Assembly (NCBI GenBank): GCA_017409845.1
Contig: JAFQRY010000026.1
Location: 1-64,000, forward strand
Origin: Clostridia bacterium
GTDB lineage: Bacteria > Bacillota > Clostridia > Oscillospirales > Acutalibacteraceae
Reading direction: 5' to 3'
DNA length: 64,000 bases
The translations under genes were made by a program, and so were the position numbers. The first letter of the stretch is position 1. Each line of letters starts with the position of its first letter. Shown piece by piece: positions 56,874-64,000 of the stretch. The notes below the pieces were generated by a model that had not been told where the DNA came from, made no database searches, and was given only the letters and a program-made list of their open reading frames with translations.

Positions 56874-57468
56874 ACAAATACGAGCAGCCTGCGAAGCAAT
56901 TCTCTTTGCTTCCGGAGAGCCGGTTGAGCTTTCGAGAATTGCTCAGGCTCTTGAGCTTGACCCTGACACTGTTTCCGGTGCGTTGTGGGAGCTTTCCGCT
57001 ATTCTTGATGAGCGTCAGAGCGGAGTTTGTCTTTTACGGCTCGGCAGCAAATATCAGCTTTGTTCAAGGGTTGAATATGCTCAGCAGGTCAGAAATGCTC
57101 TTGACTTAAAAAAGAATGCTCCTCTTTCACCTGCTGCTTTTGAGGTGCTTGCTGTTGTTGCTTATAATCAGCCCGTAACCAAAGCTTACATAGAACAGAT
57201 AAGAGGCGTTGACTGCTCGGGCGTTGTTGCAACGCTCTGCCAGAAAGGTCTTCTTGAAGAAAAAGGCAGACTTGATTTGCCGGGAAGACCCTTGCTTTAC
57301 GGTACTACACCTGATTTCCTCAGATGCTTCTGCTTATCATCACTTGCCGATTTGCCCGAACTTCCCGAAAAACCTGAAATTGCTCAGGAGCAGGATGATG
57401 AAATTGATAATGAGCAGGGCGAGCAGATCAGAGACTTTTTCCAGAATGACGGGGAGGCGGTAGATTGA
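56863..57468 (+). CDS. scpB: Segregation and condensation protein B
   Basis: The winged-helix dimer partner of ScpA. The 201-residue protein has ACEAILFASGEPVELSRIAQ and the second winged helix with VLAVVAYNQPVTKAYIEQIRG and the LDLPGRPLLYGTT signature. The start is probably TTG 56863, 10 bases after AGGAG; TTG 56857 and 56836 are alternatives. The acidic C-terminal tail is usual. The stop overlaps the next gene's TTG. Confidence 0.93.
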   Translation: MTNEQIRAACEAILFASGEPVELSRIAQALELDPDTVSGALWELSAILDERQSGVCLLRLGSKYQLCSRVEYAQQVRNALDLKKNAPLSPAAFEVLAVVAYNQPVTKAYIEQIRGVDCSGVVATLCQKGLLEEKGRLDLPGRPLLYGTTPDFLRCFCLSSLADLPELPEKPEIAQEQDDEIDNEQGEQIRDFFQNDGEAVD

Positions 57469-58169
57469 CGGCACTTTTGATTATTCTCGGAATCATAGCA
57501 TTTTTTATAGTCTTGCTTTCGGTAAAAGTTGTTGTCACCGTCCATTATGAAGATGAGGTAGAAGTTTCGCTCGGCTGGCTTTTCCTTAAATTCAACATTC
57601 TCCCATCAAAAGAAAAGGAAGAAAAGAAAAAGAAGGATAAAAAGCCCAAAGAAGAAAAGCCGAAGGAAGAAAGCGAGATTATTAAAGAGCCCAAAAAGAA
57701 AAAGCAGGATAATATGTTTGTCCGCTTTTACCGCAACCGCGGCGTTGAGGGCGTTGTTCAGCTTCTTAAGGATGCCGCCAAAGCGGTCGGAGGAATGTTC
57801 AGACGAATCGGAAGAGCATTTCTTTTTGAAGAGCTTTTTGTTTCGTTGACGGTCGGTAAAGGCGACTCCGCACAAACCGCAATTAAATACGGTGAAACAT
57901 GTGCGGCGGCATTTCCCGCAATGGGACTTATCGTCAATACCATGAGGGTAAAAAAATACAGCATCGAAATCAATCCCGATTTTATTTACGGCAAAAGCAA
58001 TGCAAAGCTCCACACAAAGGTTTCTGTAAGACCCCTGAAGCTTATCAATGCCGTAATAATAGTTGCATTTGAACTTCTGTTCAAGGTGGTTATAAAGCTG
58101 CTTAAGCACGGCAGGGCTAAGAAGCCCGTGGTGGAAAAGCAGGTTATAAATAATACGAATTCAAAATAA
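57465..58169 (+). CDS. DUF2953 protein (YtfI-like)
   Basis: A 234-residue protein with one N-terminal transmembrane helix (TALLIILGIIAFFIVLLSV), a Lys/Glu-rich region (about residues 45-80) and a conserved DUF2953 domain (FVSLTVGKGDSAQTAIKYGE). In Bacillus the homologous ytfI precedes ytfJ, and here the same pair is seen. The function is unknown; a sporulation link is inferred from the neighbour. The TTG start is in the scpB stop. Confidence 0.85.
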   Translation: MTALLIILGIIAFFIVLLSVKVVVTVHYEDEVEVSLGWLFLKFNILPSKEKEEKKKKDKKPKEEKPKEESEIIKEPKKKKQDNMFVRFYRNRGVEGVVQLLKDAAKAVGGMFRRIGRAFLFEELFVSLTVGKGDSAQTAIKYGETCAAAFPAMGLIVNTMRVKKYSIEINPDFIYGKSNAKLHTKVSVRPLKLINAVIIVAFELLFKVVIKLLKHGRAKKPVVEKQVINNTNSK

Positions 58170-58187
58170 AGAAAGGCGGAAAACAAA

Positions 58188-58619
58188 ATGAAAGAACAGT
58201 CAGCATCAGGAATTCTCGGCACATCAATCGAAAAGATAAAGGATCTTGTTGATGTCAGCACAATTATCGGTGAGCCCATTAAAATCAGTGAAACACTTCA
58301 GATAATCCCCGTGTCAAAAGTTACCTACGGCTTTGCTTCGGGCGGAACAGATTTCCCCTCAAAGAGCAATCAGGAGCTTTTCGGCGGCGGCGGCGGAGCA
58401 GGTATTACTATTTCTCCCGTTGCTTTCCTTGTTGTCAATAACGGAAGCGTTTCCGTTAAATACATCAATGCTGCAGAAGGCTCGGTTGAAAGAGTTATCG
58501 GAATGGTTCCCGACATCGTTGATAAGGCTACGGATGTTATCAGTCAGCTCAAAAACAAGGATAACACCGTTGATAACGCAATAAATGATTATATGAATTC
58601 TGCTGAACCTACAGCATAA
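58188..58619 (+). CDS. ytfJ: Sporulation protein of the YtfJ/GerW family
   Basis: A 143-residue protein of the GerW/YtfJ family, made in the forespore of Bacillus and linked to spore germination. It has the core ISETLQIIPVSKVTYGFASGG, the glycine-rich FGGGGGAGITISPVAFLVV and VKYINAAEG. GAAAGGCGG lies before the ATG. It follows DUF2953 by 18 bases. Confidence 0.93.
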   Translation: MKEQSASGILGTSIEKIKDLVDVSTIIGEPIKISETLQIIPVSKVTYGFASGGTDFPSKSNQELFGGGGGAGITISPVAFLVVNNGSVSVKYINAAEGSVERVIGMVPDIVDKATDVISQLKNKDNTVDNAINDYMNSAEPTA

Positions 58620-58643
58620 TTTTTAAGTATTACCATGACCATT

Positions 58644-58681
58644 CATCCGCATATATTCTATTATCTGAATATGTGAGGATG
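58644..58681 (+). promoter_or_regulatory. Hairpin over the dacF ribosome binding site
   Basis: CATCCGCATATATTC (58644-58658) pairs with GAATATGTGAGGATG (58667-58681) over 15 bases, with one mismatch and one G-U pair, around an 8-base loop. The right arm contains the GAGGATG ribosome binding site of the next gene. No U-run follows, so it is a poor terminator. It could limit translation of the carboxypeptidase or act as a processing site. Confidence 0.5.
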
Positions 58682-58687
58682 AGATAA

Positions 58688-59836
58688 TTGAAAAAGAGAA
58701 TAGTTGCTTTGTTGATTTCTTTCGGAATTTTGCTGTTTTCTGATTTGCGGGCGTATGCTCAGATCGGTGTATCTGCCGAGGCAGCGGTGCTTATGTGTGC
58801 AAACAGCGGTGAGATACTTTTTTCGCGAAATGCAGATAAAAAGCTATCAATGGCGAGCACAACCAAAATAATGACTTCGCTTATTGCTCTTGAATCGGCG
58901 ATGCCTGATAAGGATATTATTGTAACCAAAGAAATGGTTTCTGTTGAAGGAACCTCAATGGGACTGATGCCCGGTGACAGCGTTTCAATGGAAGAGCTGA
59001 TTTACGGAATGCTTTTACAGTCCGGTAATGATGCTGCAAATACGGTTGCACATGTTATAGGCGGCGGTCAGGAAGGCTTTGCAAAGCTTATGAATGAACG
59101 TGCGACACAAATCGGAATGAAAAACACCAATTTCGTTACCGCATCAGGGCTGGATGATGAAAATCATTATTCAACCGCATATGATATGGCACTTCTTGCA
59201 TGTGAATGTATCAAGAATCCCGAATTCCTTGAAATATGCTCTCAGAAAAAAGCAAAGCTTACCTACGGAAATCCTCCGTATGCCAGAACTCTGACCAACC
59301 ACAACAAGCTTTTGTGGAAATATTCCGATACTATCGGAATTAAAACGGGATTTACCAAAAAGAGCGGAAGATGTCTTGTAAGTGCGGCAAAAAGAAACGG
59401 CGTTACTCTTGTTGCAGTAACCCTCAATGCACCCGATGACTGGAATGACCATATCTCAATGTTTGAATACGGCTTTTCAAAATGCAAAGGTATTTTTGTG
59501 AGCTGCAATCTCAGTGTAGCTTCGCTTAAGGTTGCAGGAGGATTGAAGCCTTATGCACCCGTAAGGCTTGCTTATTTACCCGAATGGATTTCAGGTAAGA
59601 AATGCAGCTGCAGAATAGAAATCAAGCCCTTTGAATATGCTCCCGTTCCTGAGGGAACGGTTGTTGGAACAGCGATATTCTTTTCTGAAAAAGGTGTTGT
59701 TGACGAGGTGCCTCTTCTTGCTTCGGAATCGGTATATCTTAAACCGGCAGAAGAAATTGTTCAAGAGAAAAAAGGATTATTCTCGGATCTGATAAATAAT
59801 TTAAAAGACTTTTTGAATATTTCGGTGGTGAAATAA
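58688..59836 (+). CDS. D-alanyl-D-alanine carboxypeptidase (DacF/DacB type)
   Basis: Trims the terminal D-Ala from peptidoglycan stem peptides. The 382-residue protein has a signal peptide (FGILLFSDLRAYA), the catalytic Ser-Lys in MASTTKIMT, the SGND motif and KTGFTKKSG. A C-terminal domain and an amphipathic tail (DLINNLKDFLNISVVK) would hold it at the membrane, as in DacF/DacB. The start is TTG 58688. It lies next to sporulation genes and rluB. In Bacillus, spmA and spmB lie between dacB and rluB; they are missing here. Confidence 0.92.
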   Translation: MKKRIVALLISFGILLFSDLRAYAQIGVSAEAAVLMCANSGEILFSRNADKKLSMASTTKIMTSLIALESAMPDKDIIVTKEMVSVEGTSMGLMPGDSVSMEELIYGMLLQSGNDAANTVAHVIGGGQEGFAKLMNERATQIGMKNTNFVTASGLDDENHYSTAYDMALLACECIKNPEFLEICSQKKAKLTYGNPPYARTLTNHNKLLWKYSDTIGIKTGFTKKSGRCLVSAAKRNGVTLVAVTLNAPDDWNDHISMFEYGFSKCKGIFVSCNLSVASLKVAGGLKPYAPVRLAYLPEWISGKKCSCRIEIKPFEYAPVPEGTVVGTAIFFSEKGVVDEVPLLASESVYLKPAEEIVQEKKGLFSDLINNLKDFLNISVVK

Positions 59837-60586
59837 TTGGCCGATAACAAAATCAGGCTTCAGAAGTTTCTTTCGGAAGCGGGCGTTGCATCAAGACGCA
59901 AGGCGGAAGAAATGATAAGAAACGGTTCCGTGAAGGTTAACGGTTCCGTTGCACAGATTGGTGACAGCGTTGACCCGAAAAGGGATACCGTTGTTGTCAA
60001 AGGCAAAAAAATAAGAAAAGAAAGCTCGCTCAGGTATATTCTTCTCAATAAGCCGAGAGGATATGTTACAACAACGGATGATGAGCTCGGCAGAAAATGC
60101 GTACTTGAGCTTGTAAAGGATGTCAAAGAACGCATCTATCCTGTCGGCAGGCTTGACAGAGTTTCGGAGGGTGCTCTCATTATGACTAATGACGGAGCGT
60201 TTGCAAATGCAATGATGCACCCTTCAAAGCATGTACCGAAAACCTACCGCGTAACCGTTCGTCCCGATATAACAGCGGAACAGGTTGACATACTTTCAAC
60301 CGGTATTGAAATTGACGGCAGAATGACTGCTCCCGCAGATGTTCATGTGCTTTCAAAAGAAGAAGGAAGAGCTGTTCTTGAAATAGTCCTTTATGAAGGC
60401 AGAAACAGACAGATCCGCAAAATGTGTGAGGCACTCAATCTTGAGGTTGCCCGCCTTCGCAGAATTGCTGTCGGTCCCGTGAAGCTCGGAATGCTTCAGA
60501 CGGGAGAATGGCGTGACCTGACTGCACAGGAGGTTGAGAGCCTTTTCAAAGCGGCAGGATTAAAAACGGGCGGTGGTTCAAAATGA
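59837..60586 (+). CDS. rluB: Ribosomal large subunit pseudouridine synthase B family
   Basis: Isomerises uridine to pseudouridine in 23S rRNA. The 249-residue protein has an N-terminal S4 RNA-binding domain (IRLQKFLSEAGVASRRKAEE) and a catalytic domain with YPVGRLDRVSEGALIMTND, where Asp in GRLD is the nucleophile, and EGRNRQIRKMCEA. The family (RluB, RluE, RluF) is clear; RluB is inferred. The start is TTG 59837, directly after the carboxypeptidase stop. Confidence 0.92.
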   Translation: MADNKIRLQKFLSEAGVASRRKAEEMIRNGSVKVNGSVAQIGDSVDPKRDTVVVKGKKIRKESSLRYILLNKPRGYVTTTDDELGRKCVLELVKDVKERIYPVGRLDRVSEGALIMTNDGAFANAMMHPSKHVPKTYRVTVRPDITAEQVDILSTGIEIDGRMTAPADVHVLSKEEGRAVLEIVLYEGRNRQIRKMCEALNLEVARLRRIAVGPVKLGMLQTGEWRDLTAQEVESLFKAAGLKTGGGSK

Positions 60587-60915
60587 TAAAGTTTCTTCCT
60601 TTTGAAAATGACGGCATATCCGGCATGAAAGCATTTGAAAACGATGCAGAGCTCGGATATTGCACTTTTACGCTCAGCGGTTACGACATGAAATTTGAAG
60701 AAATGCATTGTGATGATGATATCATTATCGAAGGACTTGCAAGAGCTGCCATGAATTATGCTGCAAATAAAAATGCATATATTGCAAAAGCTGATAAGGC
60801 ATTGATGTGTGCCGCATTCAAAAGACTCGGTTTTGAGGGCGATGATATTATGACAGTTGAAATTCCCGAAGCATTGACAACGGGCTGCTCATGCTCTCAT
60901 TCAAAACCGTTCTGA
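60583..60915 (+). CDS. Small protein with Cys-rich end, possible partial GNAT fold
   Basis: A 110-residue protein that I do not recognise. The start overlaps the rluB stop by 4 bases. The sequence ELGYCTFTLSGYDMKFEEM and a helix (IIIEGLARAAMNYAANKNAYIAK, given in parts: IIIEGLARAAMNYAANKNAY) followed by AFKRLGFEGDD look like a short GNAT-type acetyltransferase core. It ends with GCSCSHSKPF, three Cys/His residues that might bind a metal. A small acyltransferase-like protein is the best guess; its length is under the GNAT norm. Confidence 0.7.
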   Translation: MIKFLPFENDGISGMKAFENDAELGYCTFTLSGYDMKFEEMHCDDDIIIEGLARAAMNYAANKNAYIAKADKALMCAAFKRLGFEGDDIMTVEIPEALTTGCSCSHSKPF

Positions 60916-60938
60916 TAATATAGGAGATGTTTTAAACA

Positions 60939-61817
60939 ATGATAAAAAGTATGACCGGCTACGGAAGAGCCCAACAGCTCGAAGACGGCATGAATATAAC
61001 AGTTGAAATCAAAAGCGTTAATCACAGATATTTTGAGTTTTCCTCAAAGCTTCCGAGAAGCTACGGCTTTCTTGATGAAAAGCTCAAGAGTTTTTTTAGC
61101 GGCAAGCTTACAAGAGGCAAAATGGAATGCTATGTTCAGATAGAAGCGGTTGAAGAGCCCGATACCGTTATCAGTCTTAATCATTCGCTTGTAAAAGGGT
61201 ATCTTGATGCATATAAAGAGCTTTCCGAAACATACGGACTTGAAAACAACATAAAGGTTTCCGATATTTCAAGAGTAAGTGATATTTTCACTGTCCGCAA
61301 GCAGGCTGCAGATGAGGATAAAATCTGGAATGCTGTCAGCGTTGTTGCTCAGTCGGCTCTCGACGGATTTATTGCAATGAGAGAGCGTGAAGGTGAAAGA
61401 CTTAAGGCAGATATCCTTTCAAGACTTGATGAAATAATCGGCAATGTTGAATTCATTGAAGCCCGTTCACCAGAAACAGTCAGAGAATATAATGAAAAGC
61501 TTCTCGGACGTTTGCGCGAGCTTCTTGCGGATGCACATATCGAGGAGCAAAGAATTCTGACGGAAGCGGCTATATTTGCCGATAAAATTGCTGTTGCGGA
61601 AGAAACAGTCAGACTTCGCAGTCACATTTCGCAGCTCCGCTCTTTCCTTGAACAGAGTGATGCAGTCGGCAAGAAGATGGACTTCCTTGTTCAGGAGCTC
61701 AACAGAGAGGCGAACACAATCGGATCAAAGGCTCAGGATGTTGAAATTGCCCGCAGGGTTGTTTCAATCAAGGCGGAAATTGAAAAAATCCGTGAGCAGA
61801 TTCAGAATATTGAATAA
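60939..61817 (+). CDS. yicC: YicC-family endoribonuclease-like protein
   Basis: A 292-residue YicC/YloC protein. It has [12 protein letters not shown] at the start, [19 protein letters not shown], and the C-terminal DUF1732 region with [21 protein letters not shown]. coli YicC acts as an RNase on small RNAs; this role is inferred for the present protein. It begins the conserved yicC-remA-gmk-rpoZ order. Confidence 0.95.
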   Translation: MIKSMTGYGRAQQLEDGMNITVEIKSVNHRYFEFSSKLPRSYGFLDEKLKSFFSGKLTRGKMECYVQIEAVEEPDTVISLNHSLVKGYLDAYKELSETYGLENNIKVSDISRVSDIFTVRKQAADEDKIWNAVSVVAQSALDGFIAMREREGERLKADILSRLDEIIGNVEFIEARSPETVREYNEKLLGRLRELLADAHIEEQRILTEAAIFADKIAVAEETVRLRSHISQLRSFLEQSDAVGKKMDFLVQELNREANTIGSKAQDVEIARRVVSIKAEIEKIREQIQNIE

Positions 61818-61837
61818 TTTATAACGGAGGAAGTGCA

Positions 61838-62107
61838 ATGAAGCTTATAAATATCGGTTTCGGTAACATGGTTAACGCAAGCCGTCTTGTTGCGATTGTA
61901 AGTCCCGAATCAGCTCCGATAAAAAGAATTATTCAGGAGTGCAAGGAAAAGGGGACTCTTATTGACGCTACCCACGGCAGACGAACCAGAGCAGTTATCA
62001 TAACCGACAGCGACCATGTGATTCTGACCTATCTTCAGAGCGAAACCGTTGCAAACAGGCTTAATGATGATATGGACGAGCTTGAAGAAGAGGAGGATGA
62101 TGAATAA
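61838..62107 (+). CDS. remA: Extracellular matrix regulator RemA (DUF370)
   Basis: An 89-residue DNA-binding protein of the RemA family, which controls biofilm-matrix genes in Bacillus. It has [36 protein letters not shown] and an acidic tail. GGAGG precedes the ATG. It shares a base with the gmk start. Confidence 0.95.
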   Translation: MKLINIGFGNMVNASRLVAIVSPESAPIKRIIQECKEKGTLIDATHGRRTRAVIITDSDHVILTYLQSETVANRLNDDMDELEEEEDDE

Positions 62108-62718
62108 TGGATAAAAACGGGATTCTTATTATTCTTTCCGGTCCCTCAGGCTCAGGTAAGGATACGGTGCTTAACGAGCTTATCAAAGACCGTGATGATG
62201 TCAGAGTTTCTGTTTCGATGACAACCCGTCAGAAAAGAGACGATGAAATTGACGGCATCCATTATTATTTTGTTGACAGAGAGTATTTCGAAAAGAAAAT
62301 TGCCGATAATAAAATGCTTGAATTTGCAGAATATGCAAAAAATTATTACGGTACTCCCAAGGAGCCCGTTGATGAAATGCTTTCAAACGGTAAAGCGGTT
62401 ATTTTAAAAATTGAGGTTCAGGGTGCCGAAAAAATCAGAATGCTTTATCCCGATGTTATCAGTATTTTCCTTATGCCGCCCTCAATGAGAGTGCTCGAAG
62501 AGCGTCTCAGGTCACGCAATACCGAGGATGAAGAAACAATCAATCATCGCCTTGTCATTGCCCGTGAAGAAATGAAAAAAGCACCGGATTATGATTTCGT
62601 GGTTGTTAACGACACGATTGAAAGTGCGGTTGAAGGAATAAAAACAATAATCAGTTCAGAAAGACTTAAAGTAAAAAGAAATAAAAAATTTATAAGTGAG
62701 GTAATCAACAATGTTTAA
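62107..62718 (+). CDS. gmk: Guanylate kinase
   Basis: Phosphorylates GMP to GDP. The 203-residue protein has the P-loop LSGPSGSGKDTVLNEL, where the usual Lys-Ser/Thr is Lys-Asp-Thr, the GMP-binding TTRQKRDDEIDGIHYYF and the lid region RLRSRNTEDEETINHRL. The length is normal. The start overlaps the remA stop, and rpoZ starts 8 bases before its end. Confidence 0.95.
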   Translation: MDKNGILIILSGPSGSGKDTVLNELIKDRDDVRVSVSMTTRQKRDDEIDGIHYYFVDREYFEKKIADNKMLEFAEYAKNYYGTPKEPVDEMLSNGKAVILKIEVQGAEKIRMLYPDVISIFLMPPSMRVLEERLRSRNTEDEETINHRLVIAREEMKKAPDYDFVVVNDTIESAVEGIKTIISSERLKVKRNKKFISEVINNV

Positions 62719-62920
62719 TCCAGATTTAAGAGATGTTCTCAAAAACCATCTCAGCCGTTATTCTCTTGTAACTGCAACAGCAAAAAGAGCAAGAGAAATT
62801 TCTGAAAATGCAGAAGAAAACAAGATTATTATGACGGAAAAACCCGTCAGCGTTGCTATTGACGAAATAATCAGAGGCGAATACGTTATCGTAGAGCCTG
62901 AGGAGATCAGAAATATCTGA
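62711..62920 (+). CDS. rpoZ: RNA polymerase omega subunit
   Basis: A 69-residue omega subunit that helps assemble RNA polymerase. It shows SRYSLVTATAKRAREISENA and the KPVSVAIDEIIRGEYVI region. It overlaps gmk by 8 bases, as in other Bacillota. Confidence 0.92.
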   Translation: MFNPDLRDVLKNHLSRYSLVTATAKRAREISENAEENKIIMTEKPVSVAIDEIIRGEYVIVEPEEIRNI

Positions 62921-62954
62921 GTTTATTGAATTTTCAGGCAGGGGAGTGAATCAG

Positions 62955-64000
62955 ATGAAATATGCGAAGGTCGCTGTTGAAGCGGCAACCTATACCTTTG
63001 ATAAAGAATTTGATTATATCATCCCCGATCATCTTGAGGAATCTGCAAAACCGGGCTGCAGAGTAACTGTTCCCTTCGGAATAAAAAATAAAAAATGCCT
63101 TGGTGTTATTTTTGAAGTAACCGATTATTCCGAAGGAAAAAAACTGAAAAAAATTTCAGAGGTGCTTGACGAAAGCCCACTTCTCAATGAGGAGATGCTT
63201 TTACTTGCTTCATGGATAAAAGACAGAACCTTCTGTACTCTTTATGAAGCCGCCAAAGCAATGCTTCCTACAGGCATCAATCATAAAATGGTTGTTTCGT
63301 ATGCTTCCAATCCCGATGCAGATGCAGATAAGGTTAACGCGTTGAGCGGTACCGAAAAAGAAATATATGATTTTCTTGAAAAGAAGAAAATATATATTAA
63401 ATCTCAGACTCTTTTTAAATCTCTCGGAATTAAAAATGATCCTTCATTGCTTTCCGCTATGATAAAAGATAATCTGATTCTCTGCAATTCGGATGCGGTG
63501 CGTAACTTAGGCGATTTATCCGTGAAAATGATGCGTCTGGTTCCCGAGGCTCCCGAAAAGAAGCTTACTCAGAAGCAGCAACAGATTGTTGATGTTCTGA
63601 AAGATATCGGAACCGCCTCTGTCAAAGAAATATGCTATTTTACAGGACTTACTCCCGCTGTTGCAAACACACTTGTCAAAAACGGTATTGCTGAGTTTTA
63701 TGAGCAGGAAATAATAAAGCTTCCTGATTTTGCCGATAAAAAGGGCGAAAGAAAACCGATTGAGCTTACCGATGAACAAAAAGCTGCTTTCGCAAAACTT
63801 TCGGATGCTGCATCGAAAGAGAAGGCATCTGTTTCACTTCTTTACGGTGTTACCGGAAGCGGAAAAACATCTGTTTATATGAGCGTGATTGACAAGGTTG
63901 TTGATGAGGGAAAATCGGTAATAGTTATGGTTCCTGAAATCGGACTCACTCCGCAGACTATCTCCCTTTTTTGCAAAAGATACGGCGGAGATATTGCTGT
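62955..64000 (+). CDS. priA: Primosomal helicase PriA (3' end outside window)
   Basis: Restarts stalled replication forks. The first 348 residues are visible and the frame is open to the window edge. The N-terminal 3'-DNA-binding domain begins YAKVAVEAATYTFDKEFDY and has CRVTVPFG. A winged-helix region follows, then the DEAD-like helicase core starts with the Walker A motif GVTGSGKT (about residue 298) and VPEIGLTPQT. The start is ATG 62955 after GGGGAG. coaBC, which lies between rpoZ and priA in Bacillus, is absent. Confidence 0.95.
   Translation, partial: MKYAKVAVEAATYTFDKEFDYIIPDHLEESAKPGCRVTVPFGIKNKKCLGVIFEVTDYSEGKKLKKISEVLDESPLLNEEMLLLASWIKDRTFCTLYEAAKAMLPTGINHKMVVSYASNPDADADKVNALSGTEKEIYDFLEKKKIYIKSQTLFKSLGIKNDPSLLSAMIKDNLILCNSDAVRNLGDLSVKMMRLVPEAPEKKLTQKQQQIVDVLKDIGTASVKEICYFTGLTPAVANTLVKNGIAEFYEQEIIKLPDFADKKGERKPIELTDEQKAAFAKLSDAASKEKASVSLLYGVTGSGKTSVYMSVIDKVVDEGKSVIVMVPEIGLTPQTISLFCKRYGGDIA

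Overview
The window is mostly core chromosome of a spore-forming, low-to-medium GC member of the Bacillota, most likely a gut clostridium of the Oscillospirales/Ruminococcaceae type. This rests on gene content: spore-coat CotF-like proteins, dipicolinate synthase DpaAB, WhiA, a YtfJ/GerW-type protein, a sporulation-type D-Ala-D-Ala carboxypeptidase, RemA, T-box leaders, UUG starts, AGGAGG-type ribosome binding sites and a Gram-positive LexA box. Species level cannot be fixed from the sequence alone.

Layout. Bases 1-1240 are the end of an integrative element: a tyrosine integrase cut by the window edge runs toward the 3' end of a tRNA-Trp gene, with a cluster of short direct repeats between them. 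A tRNA-Met(CAT)/tRNA-Trp pair follows on the minus strand. 1691-4078 hold an MgtC-like membrane protein, a secreted Thr/Lys-rich membrane-anchored protein and two small CotF-like proteins. 4216-11495 form a forward run hprK-glucokinase-murB-whiA-dnaE. 11596-14927 carry pfkA and the helicase pcrA. 14979-17027 (minus) are a two-gene split of PurH (PurO-type IMP cyclohydrolase plus stand-alone AICAR transformylase) behind a probable ZTP riboswitch. 17074-22610 (minus) are dnaD-like, dnaI/dnaC-like, tex and a MATE transporter. An acyltransferase-3 gene and rpmB (minus) lead to the divergent SOS-controlled recA-recX-rimO-pgsA run (24286-27919).

27955-30219 is a Cys T-box with cysE-cysS. 30469-32291 is rpsB-tsf behind a structured leader. 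32355-39389 (minus) is murC-lacZ-DUF362-a 56-residue membrane protein-an O-antigen-ligase-like protein. Divergent from murC are dpaA-dpaB, then a run tmk-GNAT-DJ-1-fthC-mltG-U32 peptidase-small membrane protein (41090-46729). A Val T-box controls valS. From 50068 to the right edge one long forward cluster carries a lipoprotein and two-component system, DUF1385, prmC, an M50 protease, scpA-scpB, DUF2953-ytfJ, a D,D-carboxypeptidase, rluB, a small unknown protein, yicC, remA, gmk, rpoZ and the start of priA.

Functionally the window joins cell-wall synthesis (murB, murC, mltG, carboxypeptidase), replication and chromosome handling (dnaE, pcrA, dnaD/dnaI, recA, scpAB, priA), translation (rpsB, tsf, rpmB, valS, cysS, prmC, rimO, rluB) and sporulation. 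RNA-based control is prominent: one ZTP riboswitch, two T-boxes and a candidate r-protein leader. I see no CRISPR array, rRNA operon or insertion sequence. No clearly new multi-gene system is evident. The best leads are the element/tRNA junction, the odd murC-lacZ-DUF362-small-protein-ligase operon, a lipoprotein placed in front of a two-component system, and several conserved-looking small proteins of unknown role.
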